Of a DNA stretch of 64,000 bases, positions 43,893-52,369 are shown in pieces; positions within the stretch are counted from its first letter, which is position 1; each line of letters starts with the position of its first letter. Source of the DNA: Gracilimonas amylolytica (lineage in GTDB: Bacteria; Bacteroidota; Rhodothermia; Balneolales; Balneolaceae); NCBI RefSeq assembly GCF_002911695.1, contig NZ_PQBS01000040.1, positions 181,928-245,927 of the forward strand, read 5' to 3'. The notes below the pieces were generated by a model, which saw nothing but the letters and a program-made list of their open reading frames with translations, did no database searches and had not been told where the DNA came from. The translations under genes and the position numbers were made by a program.

Positions 43893-45466
43893 TCACTTAT
43901 CTATTTTATTCTTCAATAAGCTTGGCTTTTTTATTACTGGTATACCGATTTATGCTGGAGAAGGAAAAACGATTTACTTTCAACCGGATATTTTTACTCT
44001 GGAGTCTCGTTTTTTCACTAACCATTCCATTACTTCCTGTTGGTATAGCTCCGGTTGAAATGCAGTGGGCCGGTCTTTTCATATCAGGTGAGAACATTTC
44101 GGCAGCAAATACTCAACAGCTGAATAGCATTAACATGAATTCGGACTTTCAGCCGCCAAATGAGATGAATAAGCCCTCTGAGAGTTCTAGTGAAATGCCC
44201 TTTCAGGTTGCATTTCTTATCTATATGACGGTAACAACTGTATTGTTTTTACGATTGGTGCGATCTCTTCATGAACTTCAGTCTAAGACCAAACGAGAGT
44301 CTGCGTACATGAAAAACGGTGTCAGGATCGTGCTCTTGACCAGGCAAGTTATTCCTCATTCTTTTCTTAATGCAGTATTTGTCAACAAGAAGAGGTTTGA
44401 ACAAGGAAAAATCCCCGAGGAAGTCTTAGCTCATGAAGTTGCCCACGTCAGACAGATGCATTCGCTGGATATACTTTTTGTGGAGGCTTTAAAAATAATC
44501 TTTTGGTTCAATCCACTTCTTTATCTCTACAAACATTGTATAGCACAAAATCACGAGTACCTTGCGGATCAAGCCGTACTATCTAAAGGCACCGGCATAC
44601 AACAGTATCAAAGAATGCTTTTGAAAACTATGGAAGAAAAAACCATATACAGCTTGGCAAGCAGCTTCAATTTTTCTTTAACAAAACGGAGGCTACAAAT
44701 AATGACTCAATCCAAAACAAAAGCGAAATTTTTCGTCAAACTTACAATGCTGGTTCCACTCTTTGCCGGACTATCGTTGATGCTGGGGTGTGAACCTGCA
44801 TCAAATCAGAACCCATCTGATATTGACACGTCCAACGAACTTAGCATTGAAATTCTGGAAGACAATGCACTGCTCATGGATGAGAACCCTATGACTTTAG
44901 ATGAATTGAATAGTCTTTTATCAGAAATGCCTGAAAGTCCTAGGTTGGTTAGAATGGAAGTCAGCCCTGAGGCTGAATTTGGAATAGTAACAGATGTCCA
45001 AAGTATTCTGCGAAAGCATGAGGCCTTTAGAATAAGTTACTCAACCAAAGATAGTGATGGTAGCAGTGACCTAACACTACCGCCTGCTCCTCCTGAACCA
45101 GATGAACAGGTAGAAACTCAAAATCTTATGCAAATTTTAATGAATAGTGATGGCAGGCTACTGATGAATGAAAAACCTGCTGAGCTAAATGAAGTGAAAG
45201 AGAAAATCAAACAGTTTGTGAATAAAGACAGCTCAGGGCCGAACGCGGCCGTTATTACCATAAAAACTTTAAAAGAAACACCTTATGAATTGTATGCTAA
45301 ATTGCTGAATGAAGTCAGAAGCGCATATGACGAGTTGAGAAATGAGGCTGCTCAAGATCAGTTTGGAATGGCTTTTTCAAGTCTTGAACAGAATAGCACT
45401 GAAAGAGAGACCATTCAGGAAATGTATCCAATAAAATTATCGGTCGTACCTCCGGAGAAAAATTAA
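43889..45466 (+). CDS. M56 family BlaR1-like membrane metallopeptidase
   Basis: The protein starts with GTG inside the repressor stop. It has four membrane segments and the zinc site LAHEVAHVRQMHSLD (HEVAH) followed by FWFNPLLYLYKH and HEYLADQAV, the M56 signature. Then comes the juxtamembrane motif FNFSLTKRRLQIM, a fourth segment with a Cys (LMLGC), and a 230-residue extracytoplasmic region of no recognised family. It should sense an envelope signal and act on the repressor. It lacks a penicillin-binding sensor domain, so beta-lactam sensing is not indicated. Confidence 0.9.
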   Translation: MITYLFYSSISLAFLLLVYRFMLEKEKRFTFNRIFLLWSLVFSLTIPLLPVGIAPVEMQWAGLFISGENISAANTQQLNSINMNSDFQPPNEMNKPSESSSEMPFQVAFLIYMTVTTVLFLRLVRSLHELQSKTKRESAYMKNGVRIVLLTRQVIPHSFLNAVFVNKKRFEQGKIPEEVLAHEVAHVRQMHSLDILFVEALKIIFWFNPLLYLYKHCIAQNHEYLADQAVLSKGTGIQQYQRMLLKTMEEKTIYSLASSFNFSLTKRRLQIMTQSKTKAKFFVKLTMLVPLFAGLSLMLGCEPASNQNPSDIDTSNELSIEILEDNALLMDENPMTLDELNSLLSEMPESPRLVRMEVSPEAEFGIVTDVQSILRKHEAFRISYSTKDSDGSSDLTLPPAPPEPDEQVETQNLMQILMNSDGRLLMNEKPAELNEVKEKIKQFVNKDSSGPNAAVITIKTLKETPYELYAKLLNEVRSAYDELRNEAAQDQFGMAFSSLEQNSTERETIQEMYPIKLSVVPPEKN

Positions 45467-45522
45467 TAGTGACCATTGATTGAAAACTAAAAATCTTATT
45501 TAGGGAATTAAGGGGAAAAATA

Positions 45523-47019
45523 ATGATCATCTATTTAGTTAAATCCACTTTACTGCTTGGGCTACTCTTTGGGCTTTACAAGCTGTTGCTCGAAAATGAG
45601 AAGATGCATCGCTTCAACCGGTTCTTTTTACTGTTTGCCCTGGTTTTTGGGTTAACGGCCCCACTCATCTCATTTGAATTTCAACCTGAGCAATCCATCG
45701 CCGGTATCCAGATGCAACAAGTGGAACGGGTGGTGAATGCACCGGCCAAGGCTGTAGATCGATCGATTCAACCCCTGATCACCCCAGAGCAAGGCCTTTC
45801 GCCCGGTTCTGAGAGCACTCCAGATACCGTTAATAAATCAAACTGGTCGATTGGTACCCTGAATGTAATACTTGCCCTATATGGAGCCATCACTCTTTTT
45901 CTTTTGATCCGTTTTGTGGCCGGACTGATTCAAATTCGCAATAAGGTCAAAGCCGGAACCCGAAAAGAGTTAGAACATGCCACCCTGGTTTTGTTGGAAG
46001 AACCGATCACCCCTCAATCATTTCTGGATTACATATTCCTCGAAAAGCAACCGTTTGAGTCAGGTAACATTGAACCTGAGATCCTGGATCATGAATTCAC
46101 CCATGTCCGCCAGCTTCATTCATTTGATGTGCTATTGATCGAATTCTTGAAAGTCATATTCTGGTTCAACCCGCTGATGTATCTGTACAAACATGCGATC
46201 CAGCTGAACCACGAATTTCTGGCGGATGAAGCGGTGGTCCGCAGCGGGTCATCCATAAGCGATTACCAGGAATTGCTCATCCGGGTCAGTTCCGGAAATA
46301 ATTCCTTGAAGACCACCAGCAGTATCAATTTCTCCCTTACCAAAAAACGACTTCGAATGATGGGCACAAAGATCTCCAAGATAAAAGTTGGAGCTGTTTG
46401 GCTTTTTGTCCTTCCACTGTCTGTTGCCTTGATCATTGTTTTTTCAGCTCAAACAGACAAGTATCCTCAAACCATGAGTATGCAGGAGATATGGGATTCT
46501 ATGCCTCCCACTACCTATTACGATGTTGAGTTGGAATCCGATGGGCCCACCGGTTTATATCACCCACTTGATGAGCGCACCGGTGTATTGATCGGTCCAA
46601 ACGGAGAGCCCTATACCGGAGAAAGAAATACATACAGAGTCGAGACAGATTCTTTGATCCAAAAAGAAACAATAGTTAATGGAAAAATAACTCAGACTGA
46701 GTTTCATATGTATGACAGCACAGGATCTTATCAATACAGATCCGTAGTTATTCCCTCCCTGGATGAAGATGGAAATACCGTATCTACCTATTACGATGAC
46801 AGGCTTACTGATAGCCTTGTTCTTAATATGGAAAAAATTGATACAGATTCATTAATTACCACAAAAGCATGGCATCCTAACGGACAGCTGGCCTGGGAGT
46901 TTCAAATGAAGATGCCGGGCGGGGGGAGGCATGGCATGACCACAGTTTATGATGAGAATGGTGATATTGTTGAGCAGGAACGCTATGAGAATGGAGAACT
47001 CATTGAAAAGATCAAATAA
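45523..47019 (+). CDS. Second M56 family metallopeptidase with MORN-like C-terminus
   Basis: A paralogue of the preceding gene: membrane segments, ILDHEFTHVRQLHSFD (HEFTH), VIFWFNPLMYLYKH, HEFLADEAVV, INFSLTKKRLRMM. The extracytoplasmic tail differs and ends with MORN-type repeats (AWHPNGQLAWEFQ, YDENGDIVEQERYENGELI). The tails of such proteins often serve as sensor parts. It follows the first M56 gene by 56 bp, in the same operon. Confidence 0.9.
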   Translation: MIIYLVKSTLLLGLLFGLYKLLLENEKMHRFNRFFLLFALVFGLTAPLISFEFQPEQSIAGIQMQQVERVVNAPAKAVDRSIQPLITPEQGLSPGSESTPDTVNKSNWSIGTLNVILALYGAITLFLLIRFVAGLIQIRNKVKAGTRKELEHATLVLLEEPITPQSFLDYIFLEKQPFESGNIEPEILDHEFTHVRQLHSFDVLLIEFLKVIFWFNPLMYLYKHAIQLNHEFLADEAVVRSGSSISDYQELLIRVSSGNNSLKTTSSINFSLTKKRLRMMGTKISKIKVGAVWLFVLPLSVALIIVFSAQTDKYPQTMSMQEIWDSMPPTTYYDVELESDGPTGLYHPLDERTGVLIGPNGEPYTGERNTYRVETDSLIQKETIVNGKITQTEFHMYDSTGSYQYRSVVIPSLDEDGNTVSTYYDDRLTDSLVLNMEKIDTDSLITTKAWHPNGQLAWEFQMKMPGGGRHGMTTVYDENGDIVEQERYENGELIEKIK

Positions 47020-47025
47020 CACCCT

Positions 47026-47706
47026 ATGAAACAATTTACCAGCCATATTGATTTTTCACTGACCAAAAAGAGATTCAAATTGATGCTGAAAGAGTTTTCA
47101 TTATTCAGATCAGGATCAAAAGCCCTGCTTCTTTTACCTGTCCTTTTGATCTCTACGCTCATGTTCTGTACACAACAACCGGATTATCCTTTAGATATTA
47201 CCGGGAACAGTGACAAGCTTTATTCTACTGTTAAGCTATTCGTTAACCCTCCTAAATCAAAAGAACTGAAGATCGAGAAACGGGGTATGGGAATCAGGTA
47301 TAATTCTGAAGGAAATCCATTCACAGGAACACAGGAACTCAGGTATGTAAAGAATGACAGGTTATTTAGTGAAACTGTTTATGAAAATGGGATCATGAAG
47401 AGCTCTCTTGGATATGATGAGAATGGCAAGGCATTGGATCGATTTGAATATGGATACATTGGAGACCAATTCAAGATGGTCAAGCACATAAAGCCGAATG
47501 GAAGGGTTGTCGAAGAATGGCAGGATGTTACTTCAGGTAATTTGGGATATCACAAAACGTGGTACGAAAATGGGCAGTTAAAGTATGAAACCTATTTCGA
47601 GAGTAATATTCAATATGAGGGTCTGATGACTCTGTATGATGAAAATGGCAAGATCATACAGCAGGAACGCTATGAGAATGGGGAATTGGTTGAGACGGTC
47701 ATGTAA
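47026..47706 (+). CDS. Truncated M56 derivative: juxtamembrane motif plus MORN-like tail, no peptidase
   Basis: The 226-residue product begins with HIDFSLTKKRFKLML, which is the segment that follows the peptidase domain in both neighbouring M56 proteins. It continues with a membrane segment or lipobox-like stretch (LLPVLLISTLMFC) and MORN-type repeats that end in YDENGKIIQQERYENGELV, matching the previous gene's end. The HExxH domain is absent, so the gene looks like a partial duplication that kept only anchor and sensor. It may be a decoy or co-receptor for the M56 pair. It starts 6 bp after the upstream stop. Confidence 0.75.
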   Translation: MKQFTSHIDFSLTKKRFKLMLKEFSLFRSGSKALLLLPVLLISTLMFCTQQPDYPLDITGNSDKLYSTVKLFVNPPKSKELKIEKRGMGIRYNSEGNPFTGTQELRYVKNDRLFSETVYENGIMKSSLGYDENGKALDRFEYGYIGDQFKMVKHIKPNGRVVEEWQDVTSGNLGYHKTWYENGQLKYETYFESNIQYEGLMTLYDENGKIIQQERYENGELVETVM

Positions 47707-47740
47707 TTGTGTGGACAGTTTTTAAAATTCAGTAGCAAGC
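47682..47740. repeat. Left direct repeat flanking the propeller cassette
   Basis: From GGTTGAGACGGTCATGTAATTG through GCAAG this matches 49229-49284 with roughly 80% identity by eye. It comprises the last codons of the truncated M56 gene and the following spacer. Confidence 0.65.
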
Positions 47741-47765
47741 TACAAACCTAGAATTCATTAAATTC

Positions 47766-48872
47766 TCAATTAAAACTGTTGACGCTGTAACCTTTTATTT
47801 CAGTTGTAACGGTATTGTAGGTAAAAATTTTATTAGCAACCATTTTAAAACCACTTATCTGGCCTAAATCTAATTTTGCAGAATATTGATACCTTCCTGT
47901 TTTCAGATCATATATATCAAATATATGAGGGCCAAATTTCTCATTCCCTTGTTGACTCCAAATAACAATATCGTTTCCAACAATAGAAAAATCTAAGTTT
48001 GTATCGGTTCCCTCAAATCCTATGGGGAAAAACCCAGGAACTCCATGGTATATATCACGGTCAAAAATTAGTTTGGGATTTGTAGCATTATCAATAGTGT
48101 GAATTGCATTTTTTATTTCTCCATTTTTCTCATAAAAAATGATCTGAGATAGATATCTTGGAACAAATATTGTTAGATCGTCTGCAATTTTAACGTTTCC
48201 AATAAAGGGTTTCCCAAACACTTCTATCTGCTCATCTAAACTATCACCAGGGTTTTTCACTAATTTGGAATAAACGCCTTTTAAATCTCCCTCAATTTCA
48301 TAACGCTCAAAAATATGATCTAAATCCACACCCGTTACGCTGACAACTACATTTGAATCAGACACAGAAACATGACCGGGAGTATTGTGTTTATACAATT
48401 TTTGCCATCTAAAATCACCCTCCTCATTAAGGCTTACAAGTGATCTCGCCCCGATATCTACAACATAGATATTACCGAGTAAATCCATAGAAAAGTCGAA
48501 TGGCTGGACAAACTCCCCGGGACCATTCCCAAGTCCACCCCCAACGTTTCTCCTGAAATTACCTCTAAGATCAAACTGCTTTACATAACCATCTGTAGCA
48601 TCCAGAATATATAGCGAACTATCATCGGCATTGATTGTTAACGGCTGAAATATTGAAGAATCAGACAGACCATTAACCGTGAAAATTTCTTTTAAATGAA
48701 CCTCTTTCCATGTTCTTTCTAATGCTTCCTGTTTCTCTATCTCATACTTAAATGGGAAAACATGATCTTCATTTTTCCATTTAACTACTATCCCTTCCTC
48801 TCTTGGATTACAGGAAGTAATCCAGAAAATCGATATAAGAATATAAATAAAGGATTTAAAAACCCGTTTCAC
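47766..48872 (-). CDS. 6-bladed beta-propeller lipoprotein
   Basis: The 368 residues start with a lipoprotein signal (ISIFWITSC) and contain propeller-blade signatures: SSLYILDATDGYVKQFDLRGNF, GGGLGNGPGEFVQPFDFS (the G-x-G-P-G-E-F blade turn), GNIYVVDIGARSLVSLNEEG. This is the Bacteroidota 6-bladed propeller family (PF17170-like). These surface lipoproteins have no known catalytic activity. The gene starts 3 bp after a tiny secreted Cys-rich peptide gene and the two must be cotranscribed. The region is more AT-rich than its neighbours, which suggests horizontal exchange. Confidence 0.82.
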   Translation of the reverse strand: MKRVFKSFIYILISIFWITSCNPREEGIVVKWKNEDHVFPFKYEIEKQEALERTWKEVHLKEIFTVNGLSDSSIFQPLTINADDSSLYILDATDGYVKQFDLRGNFRRNVGGGLGNGPGEFVQPFDFSMDLLGNIYVVDIGARSLVSLNEEGDFRWQKLYKHNTPGHVSVSDSNVVVSVTGVDLDHIFERYEIEGDLKGVYSKLVKNPGDSLDEQIEVFGKPFIGNVKIADDLTIFVPRYLSQIIFYEKNGEIKNAIHTIDNATNPKLIFDRDIYHGVPGFFPIGFEGTDTNLDFSIVGNDIVIWSQQGNEKFGPHIFDIYDLKTGRYQYSAKLDLGQISGFKMVANKIFTYNTVTTEIKGYSVNSFN

Positions 48873-48875
48873 CGA

Positions 48876-49103
48876 TCATATTTTTTCTATTGGGCGCTCA
48901 CCAATCACATCAACCATCACGCACCAATACCAAGTTACTGTTCCATCTTCATTCGGCCACCATGCCAAATTACAGATACTGTTTCCAAGTGTTCCACAAC
49001 CCACATTCAAACAAGCTTGCACTCGATTACTGCTTTCAGTTGTGGAAGGAGACATTAATACAAAAATAAATGCCAGTAATGTTGATATAAATATTCTTCT
49101 CAT
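48876..49103 (-). CDS. Small secreted four-cysteine peptide
   Basis: A 75-residue product with a signal peptide (MRRIFISTLLAFIFVLMS) and a mature part of about 50 residues containing cysteines at 31, 36, 44 and 61 (ACLNVGCGTLG, SICNLAWW, WYWCVMV), enough for two disulfides. No family is recognised. In Bacteroides, short NVEALA-class peptides lie beside 6-bladed propeller genes; the gene pairing here is the same but the sequence is different. It begins the operon with the propeller lipoprotein and is easily missed as a gene because of its size. Confidence 0.7.
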   Translation of the reverse strand: MRRIFISTLLAFIFVLMSPSTTESSNRVQACLNVGCGTLGNSICNLAWWPNEDGTVTWYWCVMVDVIGERPIEKI

Positions 49104-49228
49104 TACTTCCCCCTTATTGTGTTATCTATACCAAAATAGATAAAGTTTTTTTATTCATTTCTTCAACCAGTTTAACTACCCTTTTTTACTACCCGAAATT
49201 TCCATCCGATTTTCCGCCATATTGCTTG

Positions 49229-49284
49229 TGGTTGAGACGATCAAGTAATTGTGCTGGCTGTTTCAAAATTCAGTGGTAAGAAAC
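49229..49284. repeat. Right direct repeat flanking the propeller cassette
   Basis: GTGGTTGAGACGATCAAGTAATTG and following bases repeat 47682-47740. It would encode the end of an M56-type tail (VVETIK-stop), so it is a relic of a second copy of that gene's 3' end. The rest of 49104-49373 shows no gene. Confidence 0.65.
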
Positions 49285-49373
49285 CGTAACGCTTTAATCC
49301 CGATTTCTTGGGAGGACGCTTCAAGGTTACTACTTTCAGTTTTTGATATGCACATGCAAAAGTATTCGCATAA

Positions 49374-49402
49374 AAAAGCCCCTTCCGCTAAGAAGAGGCT
49401 TT
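49374..49402 (-). terminator. Terminator of the GNAT gene
   Basis: GCCTCTTC-ttagcg-GAAGGGGC followed by TTTTTT on the minus strand. A second small stem ATTCAATA/TATTGAAT (49418-49438) lies between it and the GNAT stop. Confidence 0.8.
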
Positions 49403-49440
49403 ACTTCGATATTCGTTATTCAATATTGGTTATTGAATAT

Positions 49441-49932
49441 TCAGTTCAGATCTTTGGTCATGAAATACCATTTGGGATCACCATATTCGAAGTCCTGTTT
49501 CTCATACAGGCGACGGGCAGGATTGTCTTCCCTCACTTCCAATGTGACTTTAGAGCAGCCCATTTCACGAGCTTCTTCTTCAATGGTTTCCAGCATCATG
49601 GTTCCGATACCCATACCGCGTGCATCGGGGTGAACCGCTACATCGTGTATCTTGAACACCTTACTGGCAGTGAAGGTGGAAAAACCTACAAAGCAAGTTA
49701 CAATACCCAATGCCTTTTCGCCGGCGTAGGCGATATAGGTCATGGTAGTTGGGACTTTCTTCATCTCCGCAATCATATCCACGCGGACTTCCTCGTCCAG
49801 TGGTTGATCCTGTCCCATCGGGTCTCTCGCAAAAAGGTCTACGATCCTGACAATATCTGAGGCATGTTTAGTATTATTTAGATCAGCTTTTATAATTTTG
49901 ACATCGGTTGCGACGTCTGCTTCTGCAATCAC
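49441..49932 (-). CDS. GNAT family N-acetyltransferase
   Basis: The 163-residue protein has the GNAT acetyl-CoA loop VHPDARGMGIGTMML (R/Q-x-x-G-x-G type) preceded by the strand FKIHDVAV and followed by CSKVTLEVREDNPARRLYEKQDF, the usual order of motifs A and B. It should acetylate a small-molecule or protein amine. Neither substrate nor partner can be inferred. It is a single gene with its own terminator. Confidence 0.88.
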   Translation of the reverse strand: MIAEADVATDVKIIKADLNNTKHASDIVRIVDLFARDPMGQDQPLDEEVRVDMIAEMKKVPTTMTYIAYAGEKALGIVTCFVGFSTFTASKVFKIHDVAVHPDARGMGIGTMMLETIEEEAREMGCSKVTLEVREDNPARRLYEKQDFEYGDPKWYFMTKDLN

Positions 49933-50082
49933 TCTTTCTTGATTTATATTAGTCTTGATGTAATTATGTACTAAAGTTAAGAAAGTTAGGCGAGGGCTTA
50001 AAATTTATAAGCCTATTCTAACTTTTCTTAGCATTATCTTAACATCAGCTAATTTATTTTGTTCCGAGATTTAATTCCTAAA

Positions 50083-50117
50083 CAAAAAAAAGTGCCGATA
50101 TTAAATAACATCGGCAC
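50083..50117 (-). terminator. Terminator of the M19 dipeptidase gene
   Basis: GTGCCGAT/ATCGGCAC stem followed on the minus strand by TTTTTTTT, 25 bp past the stop. Confidence 0.88.
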
Positions 50118-50141
50118 CGATAATTTGAATGATAATGATGC

Positions 50142-51455
50142 TTACTCAGCCGGAACAACCTCAGCATTACTTTGCTGGTCTTCGGCCACGGCCTGAACCT
50201 CATCTAAAACACGCAGCAGGTTGCCACTCCAAAGCATTTCGATCTCTTCTTCAGTATAACCGCGTTTAACCAGTTCATGCGTTACATTGAAAGTCTCAGA
50301 GGCATCCATCCAGTTGTAAACACCGCCACCGCCGTCAAAATCAGAGCTGATTCCCACATGCTCAATGCCGATCAACTCTACCATATAATCGATATGATCC
50401 GCAAAATCGGCTACACTGACCGGGGGCGTATTCACATTAACTTCTGATTCAATTCTTGGCTCTGCGTTATCCTGAGCAGTGCGATACAATTCCATGTATT
50501 CGTCTCGTTCTTCATCGCTCATTTCACGGATATCACCCCAGCCAACCATTTCAAAACCAAGTTTTTCAGCTTCCTCTTCCAAAATTGTGCGCGAAGCTTC
50601 TTGCCAGGCCGCGTGTTTGTCGCCATCCACATAGCCACGGAAAGCTACGGTTTGAACCACACCACCATTTTCCTTGAGCATCAGCAATTCTTCATCGCTG
50701 AGATTTCGGCTATGGTCATAAACGGCCCGTGCAGAAGAATGGGAAGCAATGACCGGCGCAACCGATAATTCCATCGTTTCCAGGTTTGCTTTCTTGGATG
50801 GATGGGAAAGATCGATCATGATACCAAGCCGATTCATCTCTTTAATAGCTTCCTTACCTAATTCACTTACACCATCGTGCAGCCATTCGCCATCACCTTC
50901 GCCGGTGTTGGAATCCACAAACTGACTATGTCCGTTGTGGGACAGTGACATATACCGTGCTCCGCGGTTGTAGAATTCTTCAATGCGGGAAAGGTCCTCG
51001 CCAACCGGATAGGCATTTTCTACCCCGATCATGGCTACTTTCTTACCTGCGGCCACAATACGTTTAACATCTTCTGAAGTGGTAGCCAGCTCGATCTGAT
51101 CCGGAGCGATCTCCTCGGTCAATCGTTGAATGGCATCAAATTTACTGATCGCATTTTCATAGGCAGCCGCATATCCTTCTTCAGTCAGTTCATCCTGACC
51201 GGTGTAAACGATCAGCCAGGCCACATCCAGTCCGCCTTCTTCCATTTTGACCAGATCTACCTGTGTATCCAGTCGCTGTGTATAATTCGTTTCTTCTGTG
51301 AAGTTATTGACGTTGATATCGACGTGGGTATCCAGCGTGATAACGCGTTCATGGATATCCATGGCTTTATCAAAGATCTCTTTCTCATTATCAGTAGATG
51401 AGCAACCGGCCGCAAACAAACCGCCGGCGAGCATTAGAGTGAACAGTTTTTTCAT
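50142..51455 (-). CDS. Membrane dipeptidase (peptidase family M19), lipoprotein
   Basis: A lipoprotein signal (LFAAGCSS) leads a TIM-barrel hydrolase with the M19 metal ligands: ITLDTHVDINVN (HxD), MIGVENAYPVG (Glu), MIDLSHPSKKAN (His), VIASHSSARAVYDH (His), and GISSDFDGGGG (Asp). Family enzymes split dipeptides, including those with D-amino acids. It fits the peptide-scavenging character of the region. Length (437) is normal. Confidence 0.93.
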   Translation of the reverse strand: MKKLFTLMLAGGLFAAGCSSTDNEKEIFDKAMDIHERVITLDTHVDINVNNFTEETNYTQRLDTQVDLVKMEEGGLDVAWLIVYTGQDELTEEGYAAAYENAISKFDAIQRLTEEIAPDQIELATTSEDVKRIVAAGKKVAMIGVENAYPVGEDLSRIEEFYNRGARYMSLSHNGHSQFVDSNTGEGDGEWLHDGVSELGKEAIKEMNRLGIMIDLSHPSKKANLETMELSVAPVIASHSSARAVYDHSRNLSDEELLMLKENGGVVQTVAFRGYVDGDKHAAWQEASRTILEEEAEKLGFEMVGWGDIREMSDEERDEYMELYRTAQDNAEPRIESEVNVNTPPVSVADFADHIDYMVELIGIEHVGISSDFDGGGGVYNWMDASETFNVTHELVKRGYTEEEIEMLWSGNLLRVLDEVQAVAEDQQSNAEVVPAE

Positions 51456-51588
51456 AAGATTCTATTTCGGGGTTAGGGATTACAGGCTTCGAATCTATGT
51501 TAAAAAAATGAAAGTTGTGGACTATACCGGAACGCAAACACCTTACAGCCCATTATTTTAATACATATTAACAAAACACAGGTTCGTT

Positions 51589-51855
51589 ATGACGCTCATG
51601 AATGTTTTAGCTTACATCACAATAGGATTGATCATTGGATGGCTGAGCCGCATTATTTCCAAAGACCGGGGTATTACCATGTTTCCCAGCCTGACTTTTG
51701 GAGTGGCCGGTGCATTGGCCGGCACGGCGATCGTTTATTTGTTTGATCTTGCCGGCGCAGCCATTTATGCGGCAGTGGGAGCTTTTGCCTTGTTGTTCAT
51801 TGTAAATACCTTCCGGCAAGACGATCCCATTTTTACAGACACGGAAGCGATCTGA
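51589..51855 (+). CDS. GlsB/YeaQ/YmgE family small membrane protein
   Basis: The 88-residue protein has three hydrophobic helices with GLIIGWLSRIISKD and FPSLTFGVAGALAGTAIVYLF, matching the Gly-rich transglycosylase-associated family. These small membrane proteins are found in stress responses, with no assigned biochemical activity. It is followed by two other small membrane-protein genes in the same direction. Confidence 0.8.
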   Translation: MTLMNVLAYITIGLIIGWLSRIISKDRGITMFPSLTFGVAGALAGTAIVYLFDLAGAAIYAAVGAFALLFIVNTFRQDDPIFTDTEAI

Positions 51856-51901
51856 GTCCTTTTTTCACTTTTAGACAGGAACAAATGCAGGTTTTTGGGA
51901 T

Positions 51902-52339
51902 ATGTATGTTAGGCATCCCAAACCTAATATTTGTTTCTCCATGACCCTTAAACACCGAAGAATTCATCTCTTTCTTCAGATCTTTTTTCTGTTGACAGGC
52001 TTGTATGAAGGCTACCATATTTTAGATCTGTTTGTGCAACCCGACCTGACTCAAACGCTCTTTATCCCTCAGGACGGTCAGCTTCCCATCATAACGCTGG
52101 TTGTTCATATTTTAGCCATGGTACTCAGCCTGTTTTCAGGGGTCTCACTTTGGTCTAGGGCCATTTGGGCTTACGGATTTTCACTATTTACCTCCGGGCT
52201 ACTTTTCGGTATGAACCTGTTCAACTTATCCGCTGCCATTCAGGAAAATTCGTTTCATATCATCCCTATCGTGTTGATCCTGCTTATCCTGATGCAAAGT
52301 TTTCCTTTTCTTCTTCGGCGATCCTATCGGGGAGCGTAA
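51902..52339 (+). CDS. Hypothetical four-helix membrane protein
   Basis: No family recognised. Four hydrophobic segments are seen (about residues 22-42, 62-82, 85-106 and 113-135) with a short basic N-terminus. The start could be 51902 or the internal ATG at 51941 (MTLKHRRIH), which begins just before helix 1. Lies 46 bp after the GlsB/YeaQ-like gene and 30 bp before the next gene, so these three probably share a transcript. Confidence 0.6.
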   Translation: MYVRHPKPNICFSMTLKHRRIHLFLQIFFLLTGLYEGYHILDLFVQPDLTQTLFIPQDGQLPIITLVVHILAMVLSLFSGVSLWSRAIWAYGFSLFTSGLLFGMNLFNLSAAIQENSFHIIPIVLILLILMQSFPFLLRRSYRGA

Positions 52340-52369
52340 CCCGACTCCACTTTTTCCGTTAAAGGATGC

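Noticed and set aside
49249..49860. Plus-strand ORF of 203 codons
   Set aside because: Mostly antisense to the GNAT gene, whose acetyl-CoA motif is clear; its composition is not protein-like.
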